From Clostridiaceae bacterium (GTDB lineage: Bacteria; Bacillota; Clostridia; Oscillospirales; Butyricicoccaceae), in assembly GCA_016293155.1 (NCBI GenBank), contig JAEDEU010000044.1, positions 1-13,085 of the forward strand: a stretch of 13,085 nucleotides of DNA, written 5' to 3'. The first letter of the stretch is position 1, and every line of letters starts with the position of its first letter. The notes beneath the pieces are model-generated. The model did not search any database, had not been told where the DNA came from, and saw only the letters and a list, made by a program, of their open reading frames with translations. This document shows positions 1 to 6,098 of this stretch, one piece after another. The translations under genes and the position numbers were made by a program.

Positions 1-66
1 ACTTTTTTCAAGCTCTCAATTCGTTTCAAAAGTGATTCGTGCTGATCTCTCAGCAACAGCTTACTT

Positions 67-95
67 AGCATATCACATTTTTCAACCTCTGTCAA
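67..95 (-). promoter_or_regulatory. Leftward SigA-type promoter (proximal)
   Basis: On the minus strand a perfect -35 TTGACA (90-95) is followed, after 17 bases, by a -10 TATGCT (67-72). It would start a transcript near base 60 that runs out of the left edge of the window. The gene it serves is not visible. The call rests on consensus match and spacing only. Confidence 0.6.
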
Positions 96-168
96 CAGCT
101 TTTTTCATCTTTTTCCGATGTGCTGTTTCTATTTCTGATTGTTTTCGCGTTTTGCCAAGTGCCTGTAT

Positions 169-197
169 ATAATATCAAACCGACCGCGCAAAGTCAA
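169..197 (-). promoter_or_regulatory. Leftward SigA-type promoter (distal)
   Basis: Minus-strand -35 TTGACT (192-197) and -10 TATTAT (169-174) are separated by exactly 17 bases. It lies about 100 bases upstream of the other leftward promoter, so the unseen left-hand gene may have tandem promoters and a long leader. Nothing else convincing was seen in 1-280: no RNA gene and no believable ORF. Confidence 0.5.
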
Positions 198-283
198 TAT
201 GTGATTTTGCACAAACACAACTTTTGTTTTTCGCCCTGCATATAATATTTTCTTTTTGTAACCGTGTCGAAATAATTGGATAT

Positions 284-313
284 GCCATTTCTACATATTT
301 TATAGTATACAAT
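284..313 (+). promoter_or_regulatory. Possible SigE-type promoter of sigK
   Basis: TATACAAT (306-313) differs by one base from the SigE -10 consensus CATACAAT. A partial -35, GCCATTT (284-290), sits 15 bases upstream. The location, 20 bases before the sigK start, fits the known dependence of sigK on mother-cell SigE. A CATATTTTA at 294-302 also fits the SigK -10 pattern CATANNNTA, but I see no good -35 for it. This is a consensus-only inference. Confidence 0.4.
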
Positions 314-332
314 ATCGAAAGGATGCGATGGT

Positions 333-664
333 TTGTTTTTTTCTCTTTCCATGCCGTTGGTGCTCGGCGCAGTCTTTTTTATTCTGCGCGTTTCGCCTAC
401 CGGTTCCTTTCCCAAGCCTTTGTCTCCGGAAGAAGAGGCCCGCTGCATCAAGGCGTGCCGCGAAGGGAATCTGGAAGCGCGCAACAAACTAATTGAGCAC
501 AATTTACGTCTGGTCGCGCACATCGTCAAAAAATATTATGCCGCTTCCGATGAACAGGATGATCTGATTTCCATCGGCACCATTGGTTTAATCAAAGGAG
601 TTTCTACCTTTGATCCCGATAAAAACGTCCGGCTTGCCACCTATGCCTCCCGCTGCATTGAAAA
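333..664 (+). CDS. sigK: Sigma-K, N-terminal part (interrupted gene, 5' segment)
   Basis: SigK is the late mother-cell sigma factor of sporulation and drives cortex, coat and lysis genes. This segment encodes residues 1-110: a hydrophobic N-terminal pro-sequence of the kind removed by SpoIVFB-type proteolysis, then FPKPLSPEEE, the region 2 core NLRLVAHIVKKYY, DLISIGTIGLIKG, and ATYASRCIE, where homology stops. The start chosen is TTG 333, with AAAGGA (318-323) nine bases upstream. ATG 351 is in frame but has a poorer SD position; ATGs at 323 and 328 are in other frames. After the crossover at 663-664 the frame stays open through 1817 and runs into the recombinase, so unexcised cells could make a nonfunctional SigK-recombinase fusion. 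Region 4 is supplied by the segment at 9156-9515. Identity is very sure; the exact start is less so. Confidence 0.93.
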
Positions 665-674
665 AGCAATCCTC
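653..674 (+). other. Left attachment site of the sigK-intervening element (attL)
   Basis: The proposed crossover is AA at 663-664. The right arm 665-674 reads AGCAATCCTC; the left arm 653-662 belongs to sigK and reads CTGCATTGAA. Joining the left arm and AA to the sequence after 9157 gives the codons for CIENEIL, the canonical SigK sequence. Joining the right arm to the sequence before 9156 gives a perfect palindrome. Both products support this crossover over any other shared stretch. Confidence 0.85.
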
Positions 675-764
675 ACATACACATATAAAAGTAAGCAGAC
701 CTTTTTCCCACATAGACATTTTTGCATACAGGCACCGTTCATCACCAGATCGGAGGCAAAACGA

Positions 765-1817
765 ATGCAGCTTGGTTCCAATCACATCGCAATTTATTCC
801 CGAAAATCCAAATTTACCGGACGCGGCGAGAGCATCGGCAATCAGGTCGAGCTCTGTCGGGATTATATCCGCACGCATTTTGGAGCGATATATGCGGATC
901 AGGCCTTAATTTATGAGGATGAAGGTTTTTCCGGCGGAGATCTGCACCGTCCCGCCTTTCGGCGCATGATGCAGGCAGCCGGATCACACAGCATCAAAGC
1001 CATTGTCGTTTATCGCCTGGATCGGATCAGCCGCAGCATCAGCGATTTTTCTTCTCTCATAGAAGAGCTGACTCGGTTCAATATAGCCTTCATTTCTATC
1101 AGGGAACAGTTTGACACCCAAACGCCAATCGGGCGTGCCATGATGTATATCGCCTCGGTTTTCTCCCAGCTGGAGCGTGAAACAATTGCAGAACGGATTC
1201 GGGACAACATGCATGAGCTTGCAAAAACAGGACGCTGGCTGGGCGGCATCACTCCGATCGGTTTTGTCTCTGAGCATATCAAAACCGTTTCGATAGACGG
1301 AAAATCCAGATGCTCCTGTCAGCTGAAGCTGATTCCGGAGGAGTCAGAGCGTGTCAGACAGATCTATGCGCTGTTTTTGTCAACCCGCTCACTGACCGCC
1401 ACAGAAGTCGAATTAAAGCGTCAGGAGGTTTATACAAAAAATGGCAGACCGTTCACCCGCTATTCCATCCGTTCCATCCTTCAAAATCCGGTTTATCTGA
1501 CCGCCGACCATGCGGCCTACTCCTATTTTTTCCAAAAACAGGCGGAGGTATGTTCTGATCTGTCCGCATTCGACGGTACCCACGGCGTACTGGCTTATCA
1601 CCGGACAAAACAGTGCAAAGGAAAGCCGACTGTGACACTTCCGGTCAGCGAATGGATCATTGCTGTCGGCGGTCATGCCGCAGTCATTTCTTCCGATGTG
1701 TGGCTTGCCGCGCAGTCCATATTAGAACACAATCGCAGCGCTCATAAAAAATGTGCTTTCTCCCCTGCTCTTTCGCAATTGTCCATTGACAAAACAACGT
1801 TTTCCGGCTATTCTTAA
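765..1817 (+). CDS. Serine site-specific recombinase, SpoIVCA-like, short form
   Basis: This is the likely excisionase that rebuilds sigK. ATG 765 is chosen because GGAGG (752-756) precedes it by eight bases and the resolvase domain starts at residue 8. Visible parts are AIYSRKS with probable catalytic Ser15, the DEGFSGGDLHRPAF segment, the arginine motif YRLDRISRS, and SQLERETIAERIRDNM, followed by the recombinase domain with GITPIGF and SIRSILQNPVYL. The protein is 350 residues. SpoIVCA-type large serine recombinases are usually about 500, continuing into a zinc ribbon and coiled coil. Here the frame stops (TTFSGYS) where the zinc ribbon would begin, and no ribbon is found in the next frames. 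The gene is co-directional and in frame with the sigK 5' segment (the open frame starts at 333), so it is probably read from the sigK promoter. The family is certain; the role in sigK excision is strong by context, but activity without the C-terminal domains is open. Confidence 0.88.
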   Translation: MQLGSNHIAIYSRKSKFTGRGESIGNQVELCRDYIRTHFGAIYADQALIYEDEGFSGGDLHRPAFRRMMQAAGSHSIKAIVVYRLDRISRSISDFSSLIEELTRFNIAFISIREQFDTQTPIGRAMMYIASVFSQLERETIAERIRDNMHELAKTGRWLGGITPIGFVSEHIKTVSIDGKSRCSCQLKLIPEESERVRQIYALFLSTRSLTATEVELKRQEVYTKNGRPFTRYSIRSILQNPVYLTADHAAYSYFFQKQAEVCSDLSAFDGTHGVLAYHRTKQCKGKPTVTLPVSEWIIAVGGHAAVISSDVWLAAQSILEHNRSAHKKCAFSPALSQLSIDKTTFSGYS

Positions 1818-1837
1818 TTCAATAGGATATTGCAATG

Positions 1838-1869
1838 AGGCATACCTGACCGGGTATGCCTTGTTTTTT
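1838..1869 (+). terminator. Rho-independent terminator after the recombinase
   Basis: A 9-bp stem, AGGCATACC (1838-1846) with GGTATGCCT (1853-1861), has a 6-base loop and is followed by TGTTTTTTGG. It lies 20 bases after the recombinase stop and would end the sigK-recombinase transcript before the transporter operon. Confidence 0.85.
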
Positions 1870-1927
1870 GGTACACCGGATTATGATACAATATCCCCTT
1901 TCTCAATATATTTATCTTTCAATGGTG

Positions 1928-1984
1928 GTCGCTGCATCTCTATTTGCAGCGACTTCCGTCCTCCATTCAGCCGCATTTTGCGGC
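1928..1984. other. Two hairpins in the recombinase-transporter gap
   Basis: The gap 1818-2130 contains no convincing gene. Besides the terminator and the promoter region it holds an 8-bp perfect stem, GTCGCTGC (1928-1935) with GCAGCGAC (1946-1953), and a 5-bp stem, GCCGC (1970-1974) with GCGGC (1980-1984). Neither has a U-tract typical of a terminator. They may be remnants of lost genes, DNA sites or parts of a small RNA; I cannot assign them. Confidence 0.35.
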
Positions 1985-2023
1985 AAAACCAGCTTATTGT
2001 TTTGTTTTTCCGAAAAAAATTAT

Positions 2024-2063
2024 CAAAATATCCGCTGCTCATTGAGACTGTCCGGATATTTTG
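2024..2063. repeat. 11-bp inverted repeat spanning the transporter promoter
   Basis: CAAAATATCCG (2024-2034) is perfectly inverted at 2053-2063 with an 18-base spacer. The -35 of the transporter promoter lies in the spacer and the right arm fills the space between -35 and -10. The half-sites are 29 bp centre to centre, about three helical turns. This looks like a two-site operator for a dimeric or tetrameric regulator rather than a terminator, as no T-run follows. Confidence 0.5.
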
Positions 2064-2070
2064 CTATAAT
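2042..2070 (+). promoter_or_regulatory. SigA-type promoter of the amino-acid transporter operon
   Basis: -35 TTGAGA (2042-2047, one mismatch) and a perfect -10 TATAAT (2065-2070) are 17 bases apart. The start would be near 2077, giving a leader of about 54 bases to ATG 2131. It overlaps the inverted repeat at 2024-2063. Confidence 0.75.
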
Positions 2071-2130
2071 AGATTGAAAATTAAGACTGCGCCGCCCCCG
2101 CGGCCGTCGGAAAGGAATCACACAAGGAGC

Positions 2131-4410
2131 ATGAAAAGCAACAATTTCACAAAACGCCTGTTTGCATTTCTCGTGCTGGCATGTATGCTGCTGACCACAA
2201 TGGTCGGATGCGGCTCACAGGATGCCGGTTCGGGCTCTGCCGCAGGTACAGAACAGGAAAATGCGCCCAAGGTGGAAAGTGCCGCTGATCTGGATACTGC
2301 TAAGATCGGCGTACAGATCGGCACCACCGGCGATATCGTCGCCTCCGAGAAGGAGGAAACCGGCGCTACCATCGAACGCTTCCAAAAGGGCGCGGACGCG
2401 ATTCAGGCGCTGAAAACCGGCAAGCTGGACTGTGTTGTCATTGACGAACAGCCGGCCAAGGCATTTGTCAAAAATACGCCGGGGCTGAAAATTCTGGACG
2501 AGGAGTTCGTCAAGGAGGATTATGCAATCTGCGCCGCAAAGGGCAATACCGAATTGATTGACGAGGTCAATGCGGCTCTGAAAACGCTGCGGGAAAACGG
2601 TACGCTCGATCAGATCGTTGCCAACTACATCGGTGACGACACCAAGGGCACCTGCCCGTATGAGTCCCCTGCGGATGTCAAGCGTGACAACGGTACGTTG
2701 ATTGTTGCCACCAACGCGGAGTTTGAGCCGTATGAGTTTATGTCGAACGGCAAGATTGTCGGCATCGACATGGAAATGGCGCAGGCAATCGCAGACATTA
2801 TGGGCAGAGAGCTCAAAATCGACAACATCCAATTTGATGCGATCATCACATCGGTTTCCACCGGCAAGGCGGATCTCGGCATCGCCGGCATGACCGTCAC
2901 AGAGGATCGACTCAAGAATATCGACTTCTCGGATTCCTACACCACCTCCAAGCAGGTTATCATTGTTCGGAACGAAGCTGCTCAGGAAGCGGTCAAGATT
3001 GATTCCATCGAGGATCTGGATACCGCCAAGATCGGCGTGCAGATTGGCACGACCGGCGATATCTATGCCTCCGATAAGGAAGAAACCGGTGCTACCATTG
3101 AGCGCTTCCAGAAGGGCGCCGATGCGGTTCAGGCACTCAAGACCGACAAAATCAATTGTGTGGTCATCGACGAACAGCCGGCCAAGTCCTTTGTCGCCAA
3201 TACGCCGGGGCTGAAAATTCTGGATGAGGAATTTGTCTCCGAGGACTATGCGATCTGTGCTGCAAAGGGCAATACCGAGCTGCTGACAAAGGTCAATGCG
3301 GCTCTGAAAACGCTGAAGGAAAACGGTACGCTCGATCAAATCGTTGCCAACTACATCGGCGACGACACCAAGGGTACCTGTCCGTATGAATCTCCCGCGG
3401 ATGTCAAGCGTGACAACGGTACGTTGATTGTTGCCACCAACGCGGAGTTTGAGCCGTATGAATTTATGTCGGACGGCAAGATTGTCGGCATCGACATGGA
3501 GATGGCGCAGGCAATCGCAGACATTCTGGGCATGGATCTGAAGATTGAAAACATTCAGTTTGATGCAATCATTACGTCGGTTTCCTCCGGAAAGGCGGAT
3601 CTCGGCATCGCCGGCATGACCGTCACGGAGGATCGACTCAAGAACATCGACTTCTCCGATCCGTATACCACCTCCAAGCAGGTTGTCATTGTCAAGAGCG
3701 ATGAATCCGCCTCCACCGGACTTTCCTTCAAGGAAAAGCTGTATCAGAACTTCATTGAGGAAAACCGCTGGCAGTACATTACCCGCGGTCTGATGACCAC
3801 GATTATCATCGCATTCTTTGCATTGGTTATCGGTCTGGTGCTCGGCTTCCTGATCGCAATCATCCGCAGCGCCTGCGATATGACCGGCAAGGCAAAGGTA
3901 ATCAACTGGATCTGCAAGGCTTATCTGACGATCATCCGCGGTACTCCGTCCATGATCCAGCTGCTGATTATTTATTACGTTATTTTTGCATCCACCAGTA
4001 TCGACAAGGTTCTGGTTGCCTGCGTTGCATTCGGTCTGAACTCCTCGGCTTATATCGCGGAGATCGTCCGCTCGGGCATCATGTCCATCGACCAGGGTCA
4101 GATGGAAGCTGGTCGGTCGCTCGGCTTCAACTTCCGCCAGACCATGTGCTACATCATTCTGCCGCAGGCATTCAAAAATGTCCTGCCGGCTCTGGGCAAC
4201 GAGTTCATCGTACTGCTCAAGGAGACCTCGATTTCCGGTTATATCGGCATCTCCGATCTGACCCGCGGCGGCGACTACATCCGCAGCCGTACCTATGAGG
4301 CATTCATTCCGCTGGTTGCCGTTGCGATCATTTACCTGATCCTCGTCATGGCTCTGTCCGCTGCAGTCGGCGCACTGGAAAGGAGATTACGCAACAATGA
4401 ACAGCGATAA
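2131..4410 (+). CDS. Amino-acid ABC transporter: tandem permuted substrate-binding domains fused to permease
   Basis: A 759-residue single-chain importer subunit, analogous to GlnP of Lactococcus, in which binding domains are fused to the membrane domain. Residues 1-27 are a lipoprotein-type signal ending VGC, with Cys27 the probable lipid anchor. Order of parts: second half of a SBP3 domain (C1, 53-173), first half (N1, 188-279), second half (C2, 295-415), first half (N2, 430-521), then the permease (530-759) with TIIRGTPSMIQ and the EAA-type loop EAGRSLGFNFRQ. Both N halves keep AGMTVTEDR, whose Arg normally binds the substrate carboxylate, and both C halves keep VVIDEQPA. The order C-N-C-N instead of N-C-N-C is odd. 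ATG 2131 is chosen because the signal peptide starts there. AAGGAG lies only one base upstream and AAAGGA 15 bases upstream, so initiation may be weak. The gene overlaps the ATPase gene by 14 bases. The substrate is probably a polar amino acid, not determinable here. Confidence 0.92.
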   Translation: MKSNNFTKRLFAFLVLACMLLTTMVGCGSQDAGSGSAAGTEQENAPKVESAADLDTAKIGVQIGTTGDIVASEKEETGATIERFQKGADAIQALKTGKLDCVVIDEQPAKAFVKNTPGLKILDEEFVKEDYAICAAKGNTELIDEVNAALKTLRENGTLDQIVANYIGDDTKGTCPYESPADVKRDNGTLIVATNAEFEPYEFMSNGKIVGIDMEMAQAIADIMGRELKIDNIQFDAIITSVSTGKADLGIAGMTVTEDRLKNIDFSDSYTTSKQVIIVRNEAAQEAVKIDSIEDLDTAKIGVQIGTTGDIYASDKEETGATIERFQKGADAVQALKTDKINCVVIDEQPAKSFVANTPGLKILDEEFVSEDYAICAAKGNTELLTKVNAALKTLKENGTLDQIVANYIGDDTKGTCPYESPADVKRDNGTLIVATNAEFEPYEFMSDGKIVGIDMEMAQAIADILGMDLKIENIQFDAIITSVSSGKADLGIAGMTVTEDRLKNIDFSDPYTTSKQVVIVKSDESASTGLSFKEKLYQNFIEENRWQYITRGLMTTIIIAFFALVIGLVLGFLIAIIRSACDMTGKAKVINWICKAYLTIIRGTPSMIQLLIIYYVIFASTSIDKVLVACVAFGLNSSAYIAEIVRSGIMSIDQGQMEAGRSLGFNFRQTMCYIILPQAFKNVLPALGNEFIVLLKETSISGYIGISDLTRGGDYIRSRTYEAFIPLVAVAIIYLILVMALSAAVGALERRLRNNEQR
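2287..3693 (+). repeat. Tandem direct repeat, 726-bp period, inside the transporter gene
   Basis: Unit 1 (2287-2967) and unit 2 (3013-3693) encode 227 residues each. By eye they differ at about 21 positions (roughly 90% identity), with a 45-base linker in between. Long runs are identical at the DNA level, for example around GATCAGATCGTTGCCAACTA. This indicates a recent internal duplication or ongoing gene conversion. Each unit runs from the second half of one binding domain to the first half of the next. Confidence 0.93.
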
Positions 4411-5137
4411 TGTAGTGATCCGCGTAGAGAATCTGGAAAAATCCTTTGGACGCAACCATGTTCTGCGCGGCATCAGCACCGAAATTCATAAGGGCGAGGT
4501 TGTTGTTATTCTCGGACCGTCCGGCTCCGGCAAATCCACCTTCCTCCGCTCGCTCAATCTGCTTGAGACTCCAAGCGGCGGCAGCATCTACTTCCACGGC
4601 GAGGACATCACCTCTCCGAATTCGGACATCAACGTGCACAGACAGAAAATGGGCATGGTATTCCAGCATTTCAATCTGTTCCCGCACATGACGATTCTAA
4701 AAAACATGACCATCGCTCCGATCAAGCTGCTGGGCAAAACCCAGGAAGAGGCGGAGCACAAGGCAATGCAGCTGCTGGAACGCGTCGGTCTTGCCGAAAA
4801 GGCAAATGCGTATCCGAACCAGCTTTCCGGCGGTCAGAAGCAGCGTATTGCAATCGTGCGCGCGCTGTGCATGGAGCCAGAGGTTCTGCTGTTTGATGAG
4901 CCGACCTCCGCACTCGACCCGGAGATGGTCGAAGAGGTTCTTCACGTCATGCGCGATCTGGCAGAGGACGGCATGACCATGCTGGTCGTCACTCATGAGA
5001 TGGGCTTCGCGCGTGAGGTTGCCTCCCGCATCATGTTCATCGACGAGGGCGTAATTACCGAAGAGGGCACTCCGACCGAGGTCTTCGAGCACACCAAGAG
5101 TGAACGTCTCAAGACCTTCCTCTCCAAGATTCTGTAA
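4397..5137 (+). CDS. glnQ: Amino-acid ABC transporter ATP-binding protein, GlnQ family
   Basis: Cytoplasmic ATPase that powers the fused binding protein-permease encoded just upstream. The 246 residues show a Walker A GPSGSGKST at 40-48, the Q-loop VFQHFNLFPHM, the ABC signature LSGGQKQR, the Walker B LLFDEPTSALDPE, and the switch histidine in VVTHEM: a complete, standard-length polar amino-acid ATPase. ATG 4397 overlaps the end of the upstream gene by 14 bases and has AAAGGAG (4379-4385) 11 bases upstream, so the two are translationally coupled in one operon. A terminator follows 12 bases after the stop. The symbol reflects family membership; transport of glutamine itself is not shown. Confidence 0.93.
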   Translation: MNSDNVVIRVENLEKSFGRNHVLRGISTEIHKGEVVVILGPSGSGKSTFLRSLNLLETPSGGSIYFHGEDITSPNSDINVHRQKMGMVFQHFNLFPHMTILKNMTIAPIKLLGKTQEEAEHKAMQLLERVGLAEKANAYPNQLSGGQKQRIAIVRALCMEPEVLLFDEPTSALDPEMVEEVLHVMRDLAEDGMTMLVVTHEMGFAREVASRIMFIDEGVITEEGTPTEVFEHTKSERLKTFLSKIL

Positions 5138-5149
5138 GTATCATTTCCC

Positions 5150-5186
5150 ACACTCCGGCATCCAAAGGTGTCGGAGTGTTTTATTG
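5150..5186 (+). terminator. Rho-independent terminator of the transporter operon
   Basis: ACACTCCG (5150-5157) pairs perfectly with CGGAGTGT (5172-5179), followed by TTTATTGTT. It lies 12 bases beyond the ATPase stop codon. Confidence 0.85.
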
Positions 5187-5214
5187 TTCAAAAATTGTTT
5201 GCAATCTAACGTTA

Positions 5215-5244
5215 TTGACAAACGGTTATGAAAAGTGCTAAACT
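5215..5244 (+). promoter_or_regulatory. SigA-type promoter of the TauE/SafE gene
   Basis: Perfect -35 TTGACA (5215-5220) and -10 TAAACT (5239-5244) with an 18-base spacer. It would start transcription near 5251, about 24 bases before ATG 5275. Confidence 0.55.
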
Positions 5245-5274
5245 TTGCAAATCATACAACAAGGATGTGCTTTT

Positions 5275-6042
5275 ATGTATCTCATACTGATCTGTGTTAT
5301 TGCAGGACTGGGTGCCGGCTTCGGAACCGGACTCGCCGGTTTGTCCGCAGCGGCGGTCATTTCCCCGATGCTCATCACCTTCTGCGATTTTCCCGCCTAT
5401 GAAGCAGTCGGCATTGCGCTCGCCTCGGATGTACTCGCCTCCGCAGTATCCGCCTATATTTATGGCAAAAACAAAAATCTGGACATCAAAAACGGACTGG
5501 TTATGTTGATTTCCGTGCTGTGCTTCACCATGGTCGGCAGCTATGTCGCCTCTCTCGTCCCCAACACGACGATGGGCAACTTTTCCGTCTTTATGACCTT
5601 TTTGCTTGGTCTGCGCTTCCTGTTCAAGCCTGTCATGCGCACCCGCTCCGCAATGGCGGATCTGTCCGCTTCGCAGCGCGTGCTCCGTTCCCTTGGCTGC
5701 GGCATTCTCATCGGCTTTATCTGCGGCTTCATCGGTGCCGGCGGCGGCATGATGCTCCTGCTTGTGCTGACCTCCGTGCTCGGCTATGACCTCAAAACCG
5801 CAGTAGGTACCAGCGTGTTCATTATGGCATTCACCGCATTTACCGGTGCAGCATCACACATGGTCATCGGCGGCTTCCCCGACCTCACGGCACTCATCGT
5901 GTGCATCCTCGCCACTCTGATTGGCGCGCGGATTGCGGCACGTTTTGCCAACGAAGCGGATCCGAAGCGTCAGAATCAGGCAACCGGTCTGGTACTGTGC
6001 CTGCTCGGCGGCGCAATGATTCTGGTCAAACTGTTTTCCTGA
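5275..6042 (+). CDS. TauE/SafE family membrane permease
   Basis: Predicted 255-residue inner-membrane protein of the TauE/SafE family (COG0730), whose studied members move sulfite, sulfoacetate, thiosulfate or other small organic or sulfur anions. The sequence is almost entirely hydrophobic segments, about eight, in two halves. The second half has the family signature GFIGAGGGMM followed by GYDLKTAVGTSVFIMAF. In the first half the matching glycine motif has drifted to GTGLAGLSAAAVISP. ATG 5275 is preferred because AAGGA (5261-5265) is nine bases upstream; TTG 5245 would extend the frame by ten polar residues and has no SD. It is monocistronic, with its own promoter and a terminator shared with the convergent hcp operon. 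Substrate unknown; a link to sulfur or nitrogen stress through hcp is only suggested by position. Confidence 0.85.
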   Translation: MYLILICVIAGLGAGFGTGLAGLSAAAVISPMLITFCDFPAYEAVGIALASDVLASAVSAYIYGKNKNLDIKNGLVMLISVLCFTMVGSYVASLVPNTTMGNFSVFMTFLLGLRFLFKPVMRTRSAMADLSASQRVLRSLGCGILIGFICGFIGAGGGMMLLLVLTSVLGYDLKTAVGTSVFIMAFTAFTGAASHMVIGGFPDLTALIVCILATLIGARIAARFANEADPKRQNQATGLVLCLLGGAMILVKLFS

Positions 6043-6046
6043 CTTC

Positions 6047-6081
6047 AAAAAGGGCACGCTGCGTTTGCAGCGTGCCCTTTT
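6047..6081. terminator. Bidirectional terminator between TauE/SafE and hcp
   Basis: A perfect 12-bp stem, AGGGCACGCTGC (6051-6062) with its complement at 6067-6078 and a GTTT loop, is followed by TTT on the plus strand and by TTTT (6047-6050) on the minus strand. It serves both convergent genes. Confidence 0.92.
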
Positions 6082-6098
6082 CATGCAAAAATATGGAG

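Noticed and set aside
668..675. The longer shared stretch AATCCTCA (668-675 and 9161-9168) as the recombination core
   Set aside because: Exchange there would give CIEKAILMHFR, not the canonical CIENEIL, and it is off the centre of symmetry. It is better explained as a recombinase-binding arm present in both sites.
333..1817. A true 494-residue SigK-recombinase fusion as the main product
   Set aside because: The recombinase has its own well-spaced SD and start at 765, and the linker residues 111-144 resemble neither family. Kept only as a possible readthrough product.
1753..2130. Upstream extension of the transporter gene to 1753
   Set aside because: The added 126 residues are not like any transporter part, overlap the recombinase end and its terminator, and precede the promoter. 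The lipoprotein signal starts at 2131.
2215..3339. 374-codon open frame on the minus strand
   Set aside because: It is antisense to the transporter gene and internally repetitive only because that gene is. No SD or recognisable domain.
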